From assembly GCA_964650525.1 (NCBI GenBank), contig CAZYUA010000004.1, positions 62,001 through 126,000 of the forward strand: DNA of 64,000 nt. The letters are read 5' to 3'. The notes beneath the pieces are model-generated. The model was not told where the DNA came from, did not search any database, and saw only the letters and a program-made list of their open reading frames with translations. Each line of letters starts with the position of its first letter. The first letter of the stretch is position 1. Below are positions 45,761-55,424 of this stretch, one piece after another. The DNA is from UBA1413 sp964650525. GTDB taxonomy: Bacteria > Bacteroidota > Bacteroidia > Bacteroidales > Prolixibacteraceae. The translations under genes were made by a program, and so were the position numbers.

Positions 45761-46648
45761 ATGAAGAATATTCCTGTACTGGCTGTCACAGGCAAAACGC
45801 TGGCTGAAGCTTACGAAGCCGCCCTCGTTGCCCTGTATGAAAAGGGTATCCGCTTTCAAACGCAATATGATAAATCCGGAGATCCGTTAAGTTATGATTG
45901 CACCATGAATCTGACGATCCTGGAACCCGAAACCGATCCGGTGATTCACATGGCTTTTCCGGGCGGCTTGGAAGACCTGAAGGAGTATGTTATGGAACTG
46001 GAGGGATATAAAGACCACTGGGTCAAAAACATGAACGATGAAAAAGATACCCGGTGGGAGTACACGTACCACGGAAGGTTAAAAAATTATGGTGTCTGGA
46101 AGGAATTGGCAGGAGGTATCCCGGCTGAAACAGGTCCTTTCAGGGTAGACCAGATAGAAAAGGTCATCGGCAAGCTTTCGGCGCAGCCTTTCACAAGGCA
46201 GGCCCAGATGATCACCTGGATGCCCAACATCGACAACGATTGTTACGATCCTCCCTGCCTTCAGTCGCTTTGGTACCGGATACCGGAAGATGAAGAGGGG
46301 ACCTGGTGGCTGAACTGTAATGTTCGCTTCAGAAGTAACGATGCCTGGGGCGCCAGCTTTATGAACATGTTCGGATTTATCCGTTTCAATAAAGAGATCA
46401 TTGCCGATGAAGTCGCCAGAAGAACGGGAAAAACAGTCAGACTGGGCCGGATGAACTGGCAGGCTGATTCCTACCATATTTACGGGAAAGACCTAAAGGC
46501 GGCAAAAGAGCGTCTGTTCGACAGAATCGCCGGTATGCCTTTTGAAGAACGTACGTTAGCGTTTAACGACCCGTTTTTCCGCGACATGTACAATAACGCT
46601 GAAACAGCCATCCTTTCTAAAATCCGGGAACTGGACAGCAGACGCTGA
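45761..46648 (+). CDS. Thymidylate-synthase-superfamily protein, divergent
   Basis: A 295-residue protein not matching ordinary ThyA overall but keeping its active-site landmarks. These are a catalytic-type Cys166 in DPPCLQSLW, R191-S-N-D in FRSNDAWGASFMN (the phosphate-binding Arg and the Asn177-type contact) and D236/H239/Y241 in DSYHIYGKDL (the D-x-H-x-Y signature that holds deoxyribose). The spacing is closest to archaeal-type or dUMP/dCMP-modifying members. The N-terminal 130 residues are unlike ThyA. It may methylate or hydroxymethylate a pyrimidine deoxynucleotide, or have lost folate use. Folate and base-specificity residues could not be read with certainty. It is divergent from the DNPH1-type gene. 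Confidence 0.7.
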   Translation: MKNIPVLAVTGKTLAEAYEAALVALYEKGIRFQTQYDKSGDPLSYDCTMNLTILEPETDPVIHMAFPGGLEDLKEYVMELEGYKDHWVKNMNDEKDTRWEYTYHGRLKNYGVWKELAGGIPAETGPFRVDQIEKVIGKLSAQPFTRQAQMITWMPNIDNDCYDPPCLQSLWYRIPEDEEGTWWLNCNVRFRSNDAWGASFMNMFGFIRFNKEIIADEVARRTGKTVRLGRMNWQADSYHIYGKDLKAAKERLFDRIAGMPFEERTLAFNDPFFRDMYNNAETAILSKIRELDSRR

Positions 46649-46764
46649 CAGGAACTTTGGCAGGGTTTTAACTGGTTGATTTCCATCATCCTGCCGGTAT
46701 TTTTCGTGCCGGGTAGTTTCGTGAAATTCACCTGCGGCCTGTTCAGTATTAAGCTGTTTAAGTA

Positions 46765-46772
46765 TACCTTTG
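46765..46772 (+). promoter_or_regulatory. Putative Bacteroidota -7 element before the TPR gene
   Basis: TACCTTTG matches TAnnTTTG and ends 24 bases before the ATG at 46797, a usual distance. A -33 box is not clear. Confidence 0.45.
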
Positions 46773-46796
46773 TACAGGAAATAATACGACGATCGA

Positions 46797-49016
46797 ATGA
46801 CTGAAGGTGATATTACATCCGCTTACAGGGACATTGTTCTGCTGCTTTCAGAAAAGAAGCTGAAACAGGCCTTCCTGCAGGTCAGAAAACTGATTGCTGA
46901 AACCCGGCAGGCAGAATTTTCAAACCCTCTGGACGATCTGGAACAAACCTACAGCTTTATCCGAAAATATACAGTCGAGAGCATCGATGACCCTGAACGC
47001 GGGAAAATCCTCAACTTCCTGGTGGTATCGGCGTTTGAACTTGCCGACAGGGTTTATGAGAATTGGAGGGGAAAGTTTTCACCATCGTTTTTTTACAGGA
47101 AAAAACGGACATCCGACACTTTCAACTTCAGCAATCCGGCTGATTTCCTGGAGAATTTCATCCATTCCCGGAATGCGGGGTCATCAGTACCTTCGGATGG
47201 CGAAAATCCGGAAAAAAACAGGTTGCTGCAGGAGTCCTGGCAGAAGATCATCTCTCTTTTTTACTCTGTGGTTTTCCTTGATAAAGTATCGAATGAGGAA
47301 AAAGCGTTTGTTCAGGCCATTATCAGTGCAGACGACATTGTTCCGGAATATAAGTCGCTGATTTCTACAGCACTGACATTCAGTGTTCTACGCTATTTTG
47401 ACACAACAAAACTGGAGATGTTGCTTGATCTCTGTGAAACCAACCGGACCCATCTTCTGGTCAGTCAGAGAAGCCTGACCGGATTTCTGCTGGCCTTGTA
47501 TTATTACGATTACCGCATGCCGTTTTATTCTCCCATCGGGGTCCGGTTTGACCTGATGACAGAAGATCCGGTTTTCTCCCGGAAAGTGGGAAAGATCCTG
47601 CTTCAGCTCACCGGCAGCAAGGAGACAGAAAAGATCAAACAAAAAATGGATCGGGAAATCATGCCGGAGATGATCCGGATTTCACCCAATATCCGGAATA
47701 AGCTCAATTTTGACAGCCTGATGGATGAAGGTTCCTCAGACGACAGAAATCCTGACTGGACAGAACTTTTTCACGATTCCCCCGGACTGATGGAAAAAAT
47801 GGAAGAGATGGCAAAGATGCAGATCGAGGGAGCGGATGTTTTTCTGAGTTCCTTTTCGATGTTGAAGAACTTCCCGTTTTATCGGGAGTTCACCAACTGG
47901 TTTATCCCTTTTTATGCGGATCATCCGGAAGTGGTTGCCTCGAAGCCGGGAGATCCGGAAGGTACCGGAAATCAAATCACCGAAGCTTTATTCCATTCAC
48001 CCATCCTGTGCAATTCTGACAAATACTCGTTTTCTATTATGCTGAAAATTATTCCGGCTGAAGCCAGGGAGATGATGGCCGGATTTTTGAAAGCAGAAAT
48101 GGAGCAAATGGAAGAGGTCAGAAAAGATGAAAACCTGCTTGACCCCGACAGGGAATCAGGGATAGTGTCTAACCAGTACATACAGGATTTGTACCGGTTT
48201 TTCAGGCTTCATCCGGACAGGAAAGATTTTGAAGATATTTTCGACTGGAAATTTGATTTCCATAACAAAACCGGATTCAGGAACCTGTTGGACCGGAATC
48301 CGGAGATAATCAGGGAAATAGCAGGGTTTTATTTTGAAAAGGGCTATTATCAGGAGGCTCTGGAAATCTTTTCACGTTCCGACGGTCAAAATGGAGAGAG
48401 TCTGCAAAAGGCTGCCTATTGCCATCAAAAACTGGGCGACTACGAAAAGGCACTATCTCTGTACCGGAAAGCGGAGCTTTATGATGTGAACAAGATCTGG
48501 AACCTGAAAAAGATGGCCCTTTGTTACCGGAATCTCAAGCTCCCGGAAGAGGCGCTGAAGGTGTATAAAACTCTTGATTCCCTGGAACCGGAAAACCTGG
48601 GTACCGTGTATGCCATCGGATACTGTTACAGTGAAGCCGGCAAATACCAGGATGCCCTGAATTCGTTTTTCAAGATTGAATATCTTTCCCCGGGAAATAA
48701 AAAGGTATGGAGGCCTATTGCGTGGTGTTCCTTTCTGACCGGGAAAAACGAACAGGCAGAAAAATACTACGACAAGCTGATGGACGAGCATCCTGACCGG
48801 TACGACTTAATGAATATGGGGCATGTCCAGTGGGCTTTGGGAAAGAAAAAGGAAACCATCCGGTATTACCGGCAATCCATCCAGTCGGGTGGTTTTACTG
48901 CAGAGGATTTTATGGCAGTGTTCGAAGAGGACCTTCAGGTTCTGATTGCCAGGGGAATTCAGCCTGAAGAGGTCTCCATTATGCTGGACCAGCTTCGTTA
49001 TTCTCTTGAAGAATAG
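46797..49016 (+). CDS. Tetratricopeptide-repeat protein
   Basis: A 739-residue cytoplasmic-looking protein without a signal peptide. The first about 500 residues are mostly helical and acidic, with no family that I recognise. From about residue 505 at least five TPR units follow: EIAGFYFEKGYYQEALEIF, KAAYCHQKLGDYEKALSLY, KMALCYRNLKLPEEALKVY, AIGYCYSEAGKYQDALNSF, and PIAWCSFLTGKNEQAEKYY followed by MGHVQWALGKKKETIRYY. TPRs mediate protein contacts; the partner is unknown. The gene stands alone, converging on the GH2 gene. An imperfect inverted repeat (GGTTTCCGGCC at 49017 and GGCCGGTAACC at 49067) lies just after its stop. Confidence 0.85.
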   Translation: MTEGDITSAYRDIVLLLSEKKLKQAFLQVRKLIAETRQAEFSNPLDDLEQTYSFIRKYTVESIDDPERGKILNFLVVSAFELADRVYENWRGKFSPSFFYRKKRTSDTFNFSNPADFLENFIHSRNAGSSVPSDGENPEKNRLLQESWQKIISLFYSVVFLDKVSNEEKAFVQAIISADDIVPEYKSLISTALTFSVLRYFDTTKLEMLLDLCETNRTHLLVSQRSLTGFLLALYYYDYRMPFYSPIGVRFDLMTEDPVFSRKVGKILLQLTGSKETEKIKQKMDREIMPEMIRISPNIRNKLNFDSLMDEGSSDDRNPDWTELFHDSPGLMEKMEEMAKMQIEGADVFLSSFSMLKNFPFYREFTNWFIPFYADHPEVVASKPGDPEGTGNQITEALFHSPILCNSDKYSFSIMLKIIPAEAREMMAGFLKAEMEQMEEVRKDENLLDPDRESGIVSNQYIQDLYRFFRLHPDRKDFEDIFDWKFDFHNKTGFRNLLDRNPEIIREIAGFYFEKGYYQEALEIFSRSDGQNGESLQKAAYCHQKLGDYEKALSLYRKAELYDVNKIWNLKKMALCYRNLKLPEEALKVYKTLDSLEPENLGTVYAIGYCYSEAGKYQDALNSFFKIEYLSPGNKKVWRPIAWCSFLTGKNEQAEKYYDKLMDEHPDRYDLMNMGHVQWALGKKKETIRYYRQSIQSGGFTAEDFMAVFEEDLQVLIARGIQPEEVSIMLDQLRYSLEE

Positions 49017-49127
49017 GGTTTCCGGCCACTGTTTTGACTCGGAATCCTGTAAAATCTATTGAAAAAGGCCGGTAACCACCTCCACGTCACACCCGGGCTA
49101 ACCAGGTGATAAGTCCCTGCATTTTCA

Positions 49128-51566
49128 TCAGTTCATGCGGGTTCTGACGCGGATTTTCCCTACCCCTGCCTGTAATCCTCCGGATGTCGCTGTCAGATTG
49201 ATCTCTCCCGGTTTCCCCAACCGGACAATTACCTGGCATTTGCCGCGGTAGCTGTTCACCAGGGGTTGCTGAAAACTGTGCATGTCAGCGGGATTGTCAT
49301 TTCCCACTGCTTGAAGCTGGCCACCTGTGATTTCCAGCGCCACCGGCAGTTGTGCATCGGGAACCACCCACCCGTTTTCATCCAGGATTTCAATCCTGAA
49401 ATAAGCAAGGTCATCTACTGTGGAAGACAACGCTTCCTTTTCCGGGGTTACCCGCACGCTGAAGGGTTTTCCGGTGGTTTTCAACACCTGGCGGGTGACT
49501 TCCCGGCCCTCTGAGATTCCGATGGCCGTCAGTTCGCCACTCTGGTAAGGCACTTCAAAATGCGCCGTGAGTTTTGTGCTGTCCGATATCTCCTTTGTTC
49601 CGATCTCCTTCCCGTTCAGCTCGAGACGTACCCGGTCGCAGCGGGAATAGACCGACACCAGGAAATTCTTTCCTTCGTGGCCTTCCCAGTTCCAGCATTT
49701 CCATTCACCGGGCCATCCCCAGTAACTGACGATCTCTTTTCTGCCCTCCGGCAGGGGGGCGTGCACCATCATTTCAAGGAGGCTGTTGCGCCACACCACA
49801 TCGCGGAAGAACATTTGAGGTTTTTTGTCTCCTGTAATGCTGATGTCGCCGCAATTGGCATTAAACCAGGGCCAGGGGGGTGCAAAAACTGCCGGATCGC
49901 CTTCAAACCAGGTATGGCCAATCCCCGATTCCCCGAGGTAGTCCATGCCGGTCCACACAAAATCGCCGATCACATAGGAGTGTTTTTCTACCATCTGCCA
50001 GTTTTCAAAGGCCTCCTTGGGCACCGATTCCGTGCCGATCATGATCCTTCCGGGGAATTTGGCCTGGTCGGGTTCATATTGCTGCCACTGGTAATTGTAC
50101 CCATGCACGTCCAGTTGGGCAAATGCGGGCGCGGTATCGTCCCAGGTTTTTCCCGGGTTATCCCAGAAACCGCACACGGCCTGGGTGACCGGACGCGTGG
50201 GATCAAGGGATTTGACCTTTTCCGAAAGCATCCTGTAGATGGCCAGTCCGGAGGAGTCTGCCCGCTCCTGGATTTCGTTGCCCACACTCCAGATGATGAC
50301 GGAGGGGTGGTTGCGGTCGCGCAATACCATGGCTTCGATATCCTTTTCCCACCACTCATCGAAAAAGCGGTGGTAGTCCTGCGGATTCTTGGGTTTTTGC
50401 CAGTGGTCGAACGATTCATCCATCACGAGGATGCCCAGTTCGTCGCAGGCATCAAGGAAGTGTCGCGACGGAGGATTGTGGGAAGTACGGATGGCATTAA
50501 AGCCGGCATCCTTCATGGTTTTCACCCTCCGGTATTCAGCCGATTGAAATGCCGCGGAACCTAAAAACCCATTGTCGTGGTGCAGGCAACCCCCCTTCAA
50601 TAGCACATTCTTTCCATTGAGTAAAAATCCTTCTTCCGGCGAAAAGACAATGCTTCTGATTCCGAATCTTTCTTCCGTGGCATCAAGAACTTTGCCATCT
50701 TCACTGACCTGCACCTCCATGATATAAAGGGCGGGGTTTTCAGGCGACCATAGGGAGGGATTCGTGACTTCAGTTTCCAGGGTGAGGTTCGGGGTTTCTC
50801 CTGCTTTCAGGACCACTTTTTGCTCGGCAGCCGCCACTTCTGCGCCGGCACTGTTTTTCATCCTGATGACGACCTGCACTTCTTTATCCTCCATAGAACC
50901 ATTAGCCACCCGGATCTCTGCTTTGACCAGGGCTTTCTCCGCAGTTACGACAGGAGTGGTGATGAATGTACCCCACAGGGGCAGGTGGACAGGGTGGGTT
51001 TTGATGAGCTTCACATTACGGTAAATGCCCGATCCGCTGTACCATCTCGAATTTTTCCCCTCGTTTTTCACCTGGACGGCCAGCAGGTTTGGTTGACCGG
51101 CAGGATTCAGATGGGGGGTCAGATCGTAGAAAAACGCGGTATACCCATATGGGTGGTTTCCCAGGTGGGTGCCGTTGATCCAGAGGTCGGCATCCATGTA
51201 GACACCATCGAAAAGTATCGTTACTACTTTCCCCATATCTTCTTTTCCGAGGGTGAAGTGTTTGCGGTACCAGGCCGTACCGCCCACCACGTGCCCCGTG
51301 GAGGCCCCTCCGGCGCTTTTCTCCGAGAAGGGACCGATCTGTTTCACCCCATCCTCCGGGGTGACGTCTTCAATACTGTAATCGTGCGGCAGATCCACGA
51401 TGCGCCAGGCTTTGTCGTCGAGGCCAGGATCCTGGCTGTTTTCAACGTCGGCGCGTAAGAATTTCCAGTCGTCATTGAACAGGGTCTCCCGTTGGGAGTC
51501 TGGTCCGGCACACGCCAAAACAAGCAGGCCCAGGAGAAAGACGGAAATAAAGTTCTTGATTCTCAT
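49128..51566 (-). CDS. GH2 glycosidase lipoprotein (beta-galactosidase type)
   Basis: An 812-residue lipoprotein (lipobox LLVLAC, Cys19). The GH2 N-terminal jelly roll starts FNDDWKF...LPHDYSIED and includes GGTAWYRKHF and SRWYSGSGIYR; an Ig-like domain covers about 205-305. The barrel carries acid/base E431 (IIWSVGNEIQE) and nucleophile E513 (IGTESVPKEAF). C-terminal DUF4982-like and Ig-like domains complete the chain. It is expected to be a retaining exo-beta-galactosidase or related beta-glycosidase acting in the periplasm. It is the last gene of the GH29-ribokinase-ARH-permease unit, 98 bases after the permease gene. Confidence 0.9.
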   Translation of the reverse strand: MRIKNFISVFLLGLLVLACAGPDSQRETLFNDDWKFLRADVENSQDPGLDDKAWRIVDLPHDYSIEDVTPEDGVKQIGPFSEKSAGGASTGHVVGGTAWYRKHFTLGKEDMGKVVTILFDGVYMDADLWINGTHLGNHPYGYTAFFYDLTPHLNPAGQPNLLAVQVKNEGKNSRWYSGSGIYRNVKLIKTHPVHLPLWGTFITTPVVTAEKALVKAEIRVANGSMEDKEVQVVIRMKNSAGAEVAAAEQKVVLKAGETPNLTLETEVTNPSLWSPENPALYIMEVQVSEDGKVLDATEERFGIRSIVFSPEEGFLLNGKNVLLKGGCLHHDNGFLGSAAFQSAEYRRVKTMKDAGFNAIRTSHNPPSRHFLDACDELGILVMDESFDHWQKPKNPQDYHRFFDEWWEKDIEAMVLRDRNHPSVIIWSVGNEIQERADSSGLAIYRMLSEKVKSLDPTRPVTQAVCGFWDNPGKTWDDTAPAFAQLDVHGYNYQWQQYEPDQAKFPGRIMIGTESVPKEAFENWQMVEKHSYVIGDFVWTGMDYLGESGIGHTWFEGDPAVFAPPWPWFNANCGDISITGDKKPQMFFRDVVWRNSLLEMMVHAPLPEGRKEIVSYWGWPGEWKCWNWEGHEGKNFLVSVYSRCDRVRLELNGKEIGTKEISDSTKLTAHFEVPYQSGELTAIGISEGREVTRQVLKTTGKPFSVRVTPEKEALSSTVDDLAYFRIEILDENGWVVPDAQLPVALEITGGQLQAVGNDNPADMHSFQQPLVNSYRGKCQVIVRLGKPGEINLTATSGGLQAGVGKIRVRTRMN

Positions 51567-51664
51567 AGTTGTATTCGTTATAATTCCAGTTATTTACTGT
51601 CAGCTATCAAAATAGTTTACAATAATTAGGGGTGGTTTTCAGAAAATCCACGGGTCACACCATG

Positions 51665-52666
51665 TCACCCCACCGTGCCGGCATAGATCACCAGGGCCAG
51701 TCCTGCCAGGAAGAGGGCGAACATGGCGGTCAGCAATCCGGAAGTGCCTTTGGAGCCTTTGAATTCCTTCCAGATAAAGACGCCCCAGAGGGCAGCCACC
51801 AGGGTGGCGCCCTGTCCGAGGCCGTAGGAGATGGCGTACCCCGCTTTTCCGGCGGCGATAATGCTGAACATCATGCCGACGCACCAGATCGCGCCTCCCA
51901 GGATGCCGGTGAGGTGCTCTTTGGCAGATCCCCTGAAATATTGGGCATATTGAACGGGGGCACCTTCGAAGGGTTTTTTCATGATCAGCGTGTTGAAGAT
52001 GAAGTTGCTGGCGAAGATTCCGAGGGAAAAGATGAAAACGGCCGTGTAGGGGGTCAGCAATCCTGCTTCGGGGGTTTCAAACACCGGGGCCATAGAACTG
52101 GCCACGAAGCGGTAGAACAAGGCCATCAGGATTCCCCCGGTCGCGGAGAGCAGGATTCCCCGGGCCGGGATTTTGCTCGACTGGACGGCTTTTTTGCGGT
52201 AGGCTACGGCGTCGAGGAGGATGGCTAGGGTGATGAGGGCCACGCCCGTGAATAGCCAGAAGGCATTCCCCTGCGGGGTAGCCACATAGTTGATGACAAC
52301 GCCCAAGACCAGTGCAATGCCGATGCCCACGGGAAAAGCCACCGACATCCCGGCAATGGAGATGGCCGCGGCGATTAATATGTTGGCGGCATTGAAAACG
52401 ATGCCTCCCAGGAAGGCATTTCCCAGGGGTTTCAGTCCGGCTTGGGACAAATCGGCCACGAATCCGCGACCCATAGCCCCACTACTGCCAAGGGTGAAGG
52501 CAAAAAGGATCGACATCAGCACGATGCCGATGACATAATCCCAGTAAAAGAGTTCGTAACGCCACGATTTTTGCGCCAGCTTCTGGGTGTTGGCCCAGGA
52601 TCCCCAGCAGAGCATGGTCACGAAGCAAAGGACGATGGCCAGGGTGTAAGAATTGACGATGTACAT
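51665..52666 (-). CDS. RhaT-like sugar permease (DMT superfamily)
   Basis: A 333-residue integral membrane protein with about ten hydrophobic helices. The start YTLAIVLCFVTMLCWGSWAN and the following WRYELFYWDYVIG are typical of RhaT/GRP sugar permeases, as are AISIAGMSVAFPVGIG and GQGATLVAALWGVFIWKEF near the C-terminus. RhaT imports L-rhamnose with protons; relatives in ribose loci import ribose. Here the neighbour is a ribokinase, so ribose is the more likely cargo, by context only. It lies 118 bases downstream of the ADP-ribosylglycohydrolase gene. Confidence 0.88.
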   Translation of the reverse strand: MYIVNSYTLAIVLCFVTMLCWGSWANTQKLAQKSWRYELFYWDYVIGIVLMSILFAFTLGSSGAMGRGFVADLSQAGLKPLGNAFLGGIVFNAANILIAAAISIAGMSVAFPVGIGIALVLGVVINYVATPQGNAFWLFTGVALITLAILLDAVAYRKKAVQSSKIPARGILLSATGGILMALFYRFVASSMAPVFETPEAGLLTPYTAVFIFSLGIFASNFIFNTLIMKKPFEGAPVQYAQYFRGSAKEHLTGILGGAIWCVGMMFSIIAAGKAGYAISYGLGQGATLVAALWGVFIWKEFKGSKGTSGLLTAMFALFLAGLALVIYAGTVG

Positions 52667-52784
52667 ATTAGTAGTGGTTAGAATGTGACAAGTTGGTTTA
52701 AGATTGCGGATTGCAGAATTCGGATGGCGGATTTAGCGGATTGTTATTCAGGATAAATCCGGAACCAGCATCGGCACTTCGAAA

Positions 52785-54404
52785 TCACTGAAAAGAGAAC
52801 TTGCTGGTTTCGTTGATTTTCGCGGCTGTTTTGAAGACCACGGCTTCGGAAATGGTAACCCTGGTCCCTTCCGATTCAGGCCGTTTTTCGCCCTTCACTA
52901 CCACCTGAAGGGTGTGGGGACCTTCGGGGAGTCCCGTGATGTGGAAAAGATTCATGTTCAGATGCTCCTGGCCGGCATAATGAAAATAGCAATCGACGCT
53001 TCGCCGGAATGTTCCGTCGATAAAGATATCGGCAATGCCTCCGTCCTTCAGCCAGTTACCCACCAGGGAAACCCCGGTTCCTTCAAAGCGGAAGGTGATC
53101 TTATCTCCGGGTTGGGTGCTGAAGAGCGCCTGTTCTTTTACCGGTTCCGCGGAATGGGTGTTGGTGAGGCCGTACTTTTCCCATTTCCCTTCGGCCAGAC
53201 AGAAGGAGGTGTCGGAAACCGGGACCCTTTTGTCGAAAACCAGGTTGGGGAATGCTTCCTCAAAGGGAAGGGGTTGAGGCTGCTGCATCTTTATTTTCAG
53301 GCGATCCCCGGCACTCTCCCCTCCGTTTGCAGCGGCCAGCCGGACCGCATAAGCCAGGGTTTGGTCCACGGCCTTCCGGAAGGAATAGTCGGTATGGATA
53401 AAAAGGGAATCGCCGGTTTGGTTCACGGCTTGTTGCCACTCCGCCGGCAAACCGCTGAAACCGTTGATAAGGCCGATGACGGCCACGGCATTGGAGGGGT
53501 TGCAGTCGGAATCCTGTCCGCAGCGGGTGGATATTTCCATGGTTTTCAGCGGGTCGCCTTCGCCGTAGAGCAAGCCCATGACGATGTAGGCCCCGTTCAG
53601 CTTGGCATCGATATTAAAGGAACTTCCCGATTCACAGATTTGCACTTTTCCCCATTTGGCCTCCAGTTCATTCCAGGCAGCCCGCCAGTCGGAAGGGTAG
53701 TGCTGGTGCAACAGGATCACATCCCTGACGATTTTGGCATAGTCGCTTTCGGCCGGAATGGAAAGCAGGGCTTTGTCGATGATTTTGGGGATGTCGTTTT
53801 CGAAATACGCTTCGGCGTATAGGGCGGCCACGAAAGCCCCGCCATAGACGCCATCGCCGTAATTCATGATGTGGCCGGTTTTGTCGGCCAGCTGGTTGGC
53901 GGTAAGGGGCATACCCGGACACATGAACCCGATGTAGTCGGCCTCGATCTGGAAGTCGATGTCGTCGGCATGAAGGTTAAAGTCGGGATGGCCCGATTGC
54001 GGGGGGAAGATGCTGTCGAAATAGTTTTTCCGGGCCTGCACGTTGGCATGCCAGAGGTGGTAGCCGGCTTTGGCGAAGAGTTCCTGGTATTTTTTTGCCG
54101 GGGCGTCCATGCAGTAGCGGTCCATGGTCATCAGGAAGGTGAGCTGCACATAGATGTCATCCTGCCAGAGGGCGCCCCTCACGTCGGCAGGGGTCCAGTG
54201 GATGGAGTCCTCATAGGTATTCCCCTGGGCCCTGAACTCGGTGGGAGCGCCATAGGTCACCCCGATCATCTTGCCGGCCCACCCTCCGGCAATTTTGTCT
54301 TTCAGCGTATCCAGGGGGATTTCCCTGAATTCCTGCGATGTGGGATTGCCACAGGAAACCAGCAGGAGCAGCCAGCATAAAGCGGAAAAGGCTTTTTTCT
54401 TCAT
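52785..54404 (-). CDS. ADP-ribosylglycohydrolase-family lipoprotein with C-terminal beta-sandwich
   Basis: A 539-residue lipoprotein (lipobox LLLLVSC). The ARH all-alpha fold is recognised by DKIAGGWAGKMIGVTYG near the start, DDIYVQLTFLMTMD (a Mg-binding acidic turn), NLHADDIDFQIEADYIG and the C-terminal CGQDSDCNPSNAVAVIG (the Asp-x-Asp metal site). From about residue 395 a beta-sandwich follows (GDKITFRFEGTGVSLVGNW...GPHTLQVVV), which looks carbohydrate-binding. ARH enzymes cleave ribosyl-linked bonds such as ADP-ribose on protein, and some exported Bacteroidota members sit in ribose-use loci. With the adjacent ribokinase and permease, an extracellular or periplasmic riboside hydrolase is the best guess. 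Confidence 0.88.
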   Translation of the reverse strand: MKKKAFSALCWLLLLVSCGNPTSQEFREIPLDTLKDKIAGGWAGKMIGVTYGAPTEFRAQGNTYEDSIHWTPADVRGALWQDDIYVQLTFLMTMDRYCMDAPAKKYQELFAKAGYHLWHANVQARKNYFDSIFPPQSGHPDFNLHADDIDFQIEADYIGFMCPGMPLTANQLADKTGHIMNYGDGVYGGAFVAALYAEAYFENDIPKIIDKALLSIPAESDYAKIVRDVILLHQHYPSDWRAAWNELEAKWGKVQICESGSSFNIDAKLNGAYIVMGLLYGEGDPLKTMEISTRCGQDSDCNPSNAVAVIGLINGFSGLPAEWQQAVNQTGDSLFIHTDYSFRKAVDQTLAYAVRLAAANGGESAGDRLKIKMQQPQPLPFEEAFPNLVFDKRVPVSDTSFCLAEGKWEKYGLTNTHSAEPVKEQALFSTQPGDKITFRFEGTGVSLVGNWLKDGGIADIFIDGTFRRSVDCYFHYAGQEHLNMNLFHITGLPEGPHTLQVVVKGEKRPESEGTRVTISEAVVFKTAAKINETSKFSFQ

Positions 54405-54521
54405 GTAAGTCCGGCGTTTTAATTGTTTATTTTATCAAACAGGTGCAATGGTCTGATGCCAAAGAACACGGTCACTTCCGGCACCGGTGCGATGGGCTTC
54501 ATCCTGTCACACTGATTATTT

Positions 54522-55424
54522 TCAGAGTTCGTTTCTGTAGGGTACAGACGACTGGGCTCCGGGTCTCGTGACAGAAATGGCGGCAGCCGCGTTGGCAAAA
54601 CGGATCGACTCTTCCAGGGATTTTCCTTCGGAGAGCGCAACGGCAAGAGCCCCGTTAAAGGTGTCGCCGGCAGCGGTGGTATCCACGGCTTTCACCGTAG
54701 GAGCGGGGATCATGCCGCTTTCCCCTCCGGAAAGGTAAAAAGCGCCTGCGGCACCCAGGGTAATGATGACATGCTCCACTCCTTTCCGGATTAGCCATAA
54801 AGCAGCCTCCCTCGCCGAAGATTCACCGGTAACGGGGATACCTGTAAGCAGCGAAGCCTCAGTCTCGTTCGGGGTGATCATGAAGAGTGCCTTCAGAAGT
54901 TCATCGGAGAGGGGTGAAGCCGGGGCCGGATTGAGGATCACCTTTTTGTTCATCCTGCGGGCCAGGCCGGCGATGTATTCAACGGTGGGAATGGGTATTT
55001 CCAGCTGGAGGAGCACATAATCCGCCAGTTCCAGTTCCGGAATGGCTTTGTCAAAATCTTCCGGCGTGAAAGTTCCGTTGGCGCCGGGAGCCACCACGAT
55101 TGTGTTTTCGCCCAAATCGTTTACGGTGATCAAAGCCACTCCGCTGGGGGTTCCGGGATCCACGGACATGCAGCTGACGTCGATGCCTTCCTCCGTAAGT
55201 TGGCGGATGGCCTGATGTCCGAAGAGGTCGTTGCCGGTTTTGCCGGCAAAGGTAACGTCACCCCCCAGCCGGGCGGCGGCAACGGCCTGGTTGGCTCCCT
55301 TACCCCCGGCATTCATCATGAATTCACCCCCCAGGATGGTCTCCCCCGGAGCGGGAAAATGACCGCTGCGCACCACCATGTCGGTGTTGCTGCTTCCGCA
55401 CACCAGGATCTTCGGCCGTCTCAT
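54522..55424 (-). CDS. rbsK: Ribokinase (PfkB family)
   Basis: A 300-residue PfkB-family sugar kinase. The N-terminal signature is NAGGKGANQAVAAARLGG (about 36-53), preceded by the GSSNTDMV strand and PAPGETILGGEF. The C-terminal signature is DTTAAGDTFNGAL, containing the catalytic Asp and the anion-hole GAGD-type loop. NPAPASPL and TPNETEASLLTG are typical of ribokinase. It phosphorylates ribose to ribose 5-phosphate with ATP in the cytoplasm. The ATG at 55424 overlaps the GH29 stop by four bases (55421-55424), so the two are translationally coupled. The frame is open further upstream but is antisense-like there. Confidence 0.92.
   Translation of the reverse strand: MRRPKILVCGSSNTDMVVRSGHFPAPGETILGGEFMMNAGGKGANQAVAAARLGGDVTFAGKTGNDLFGHQAIRQLTEEGIDVSCMSVDPGTPSGVALITVNDLGENTIVVAPGANGTFTPEDFDKAIPELELADYVLLQLEIPIPTVEYIAGLARRMNKKVILNPAPASPLSDELLKALFMITPNETEASLLTGIPVTGESSAREAALWLIRKGVEHVIITLGAAGAFYLSGGESGMIPAPTVKAVDTTAAGDTFNGALAVALSEGKSLEESIRFANAAAAISVTRPGAQSSVPYRNEL

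Noticed and set aside
49560..50564. 334-codon plus-strand open frame
   Set aside because: Antisense to the GH2 catalytic domain with its intact Glu residues; no independent support.
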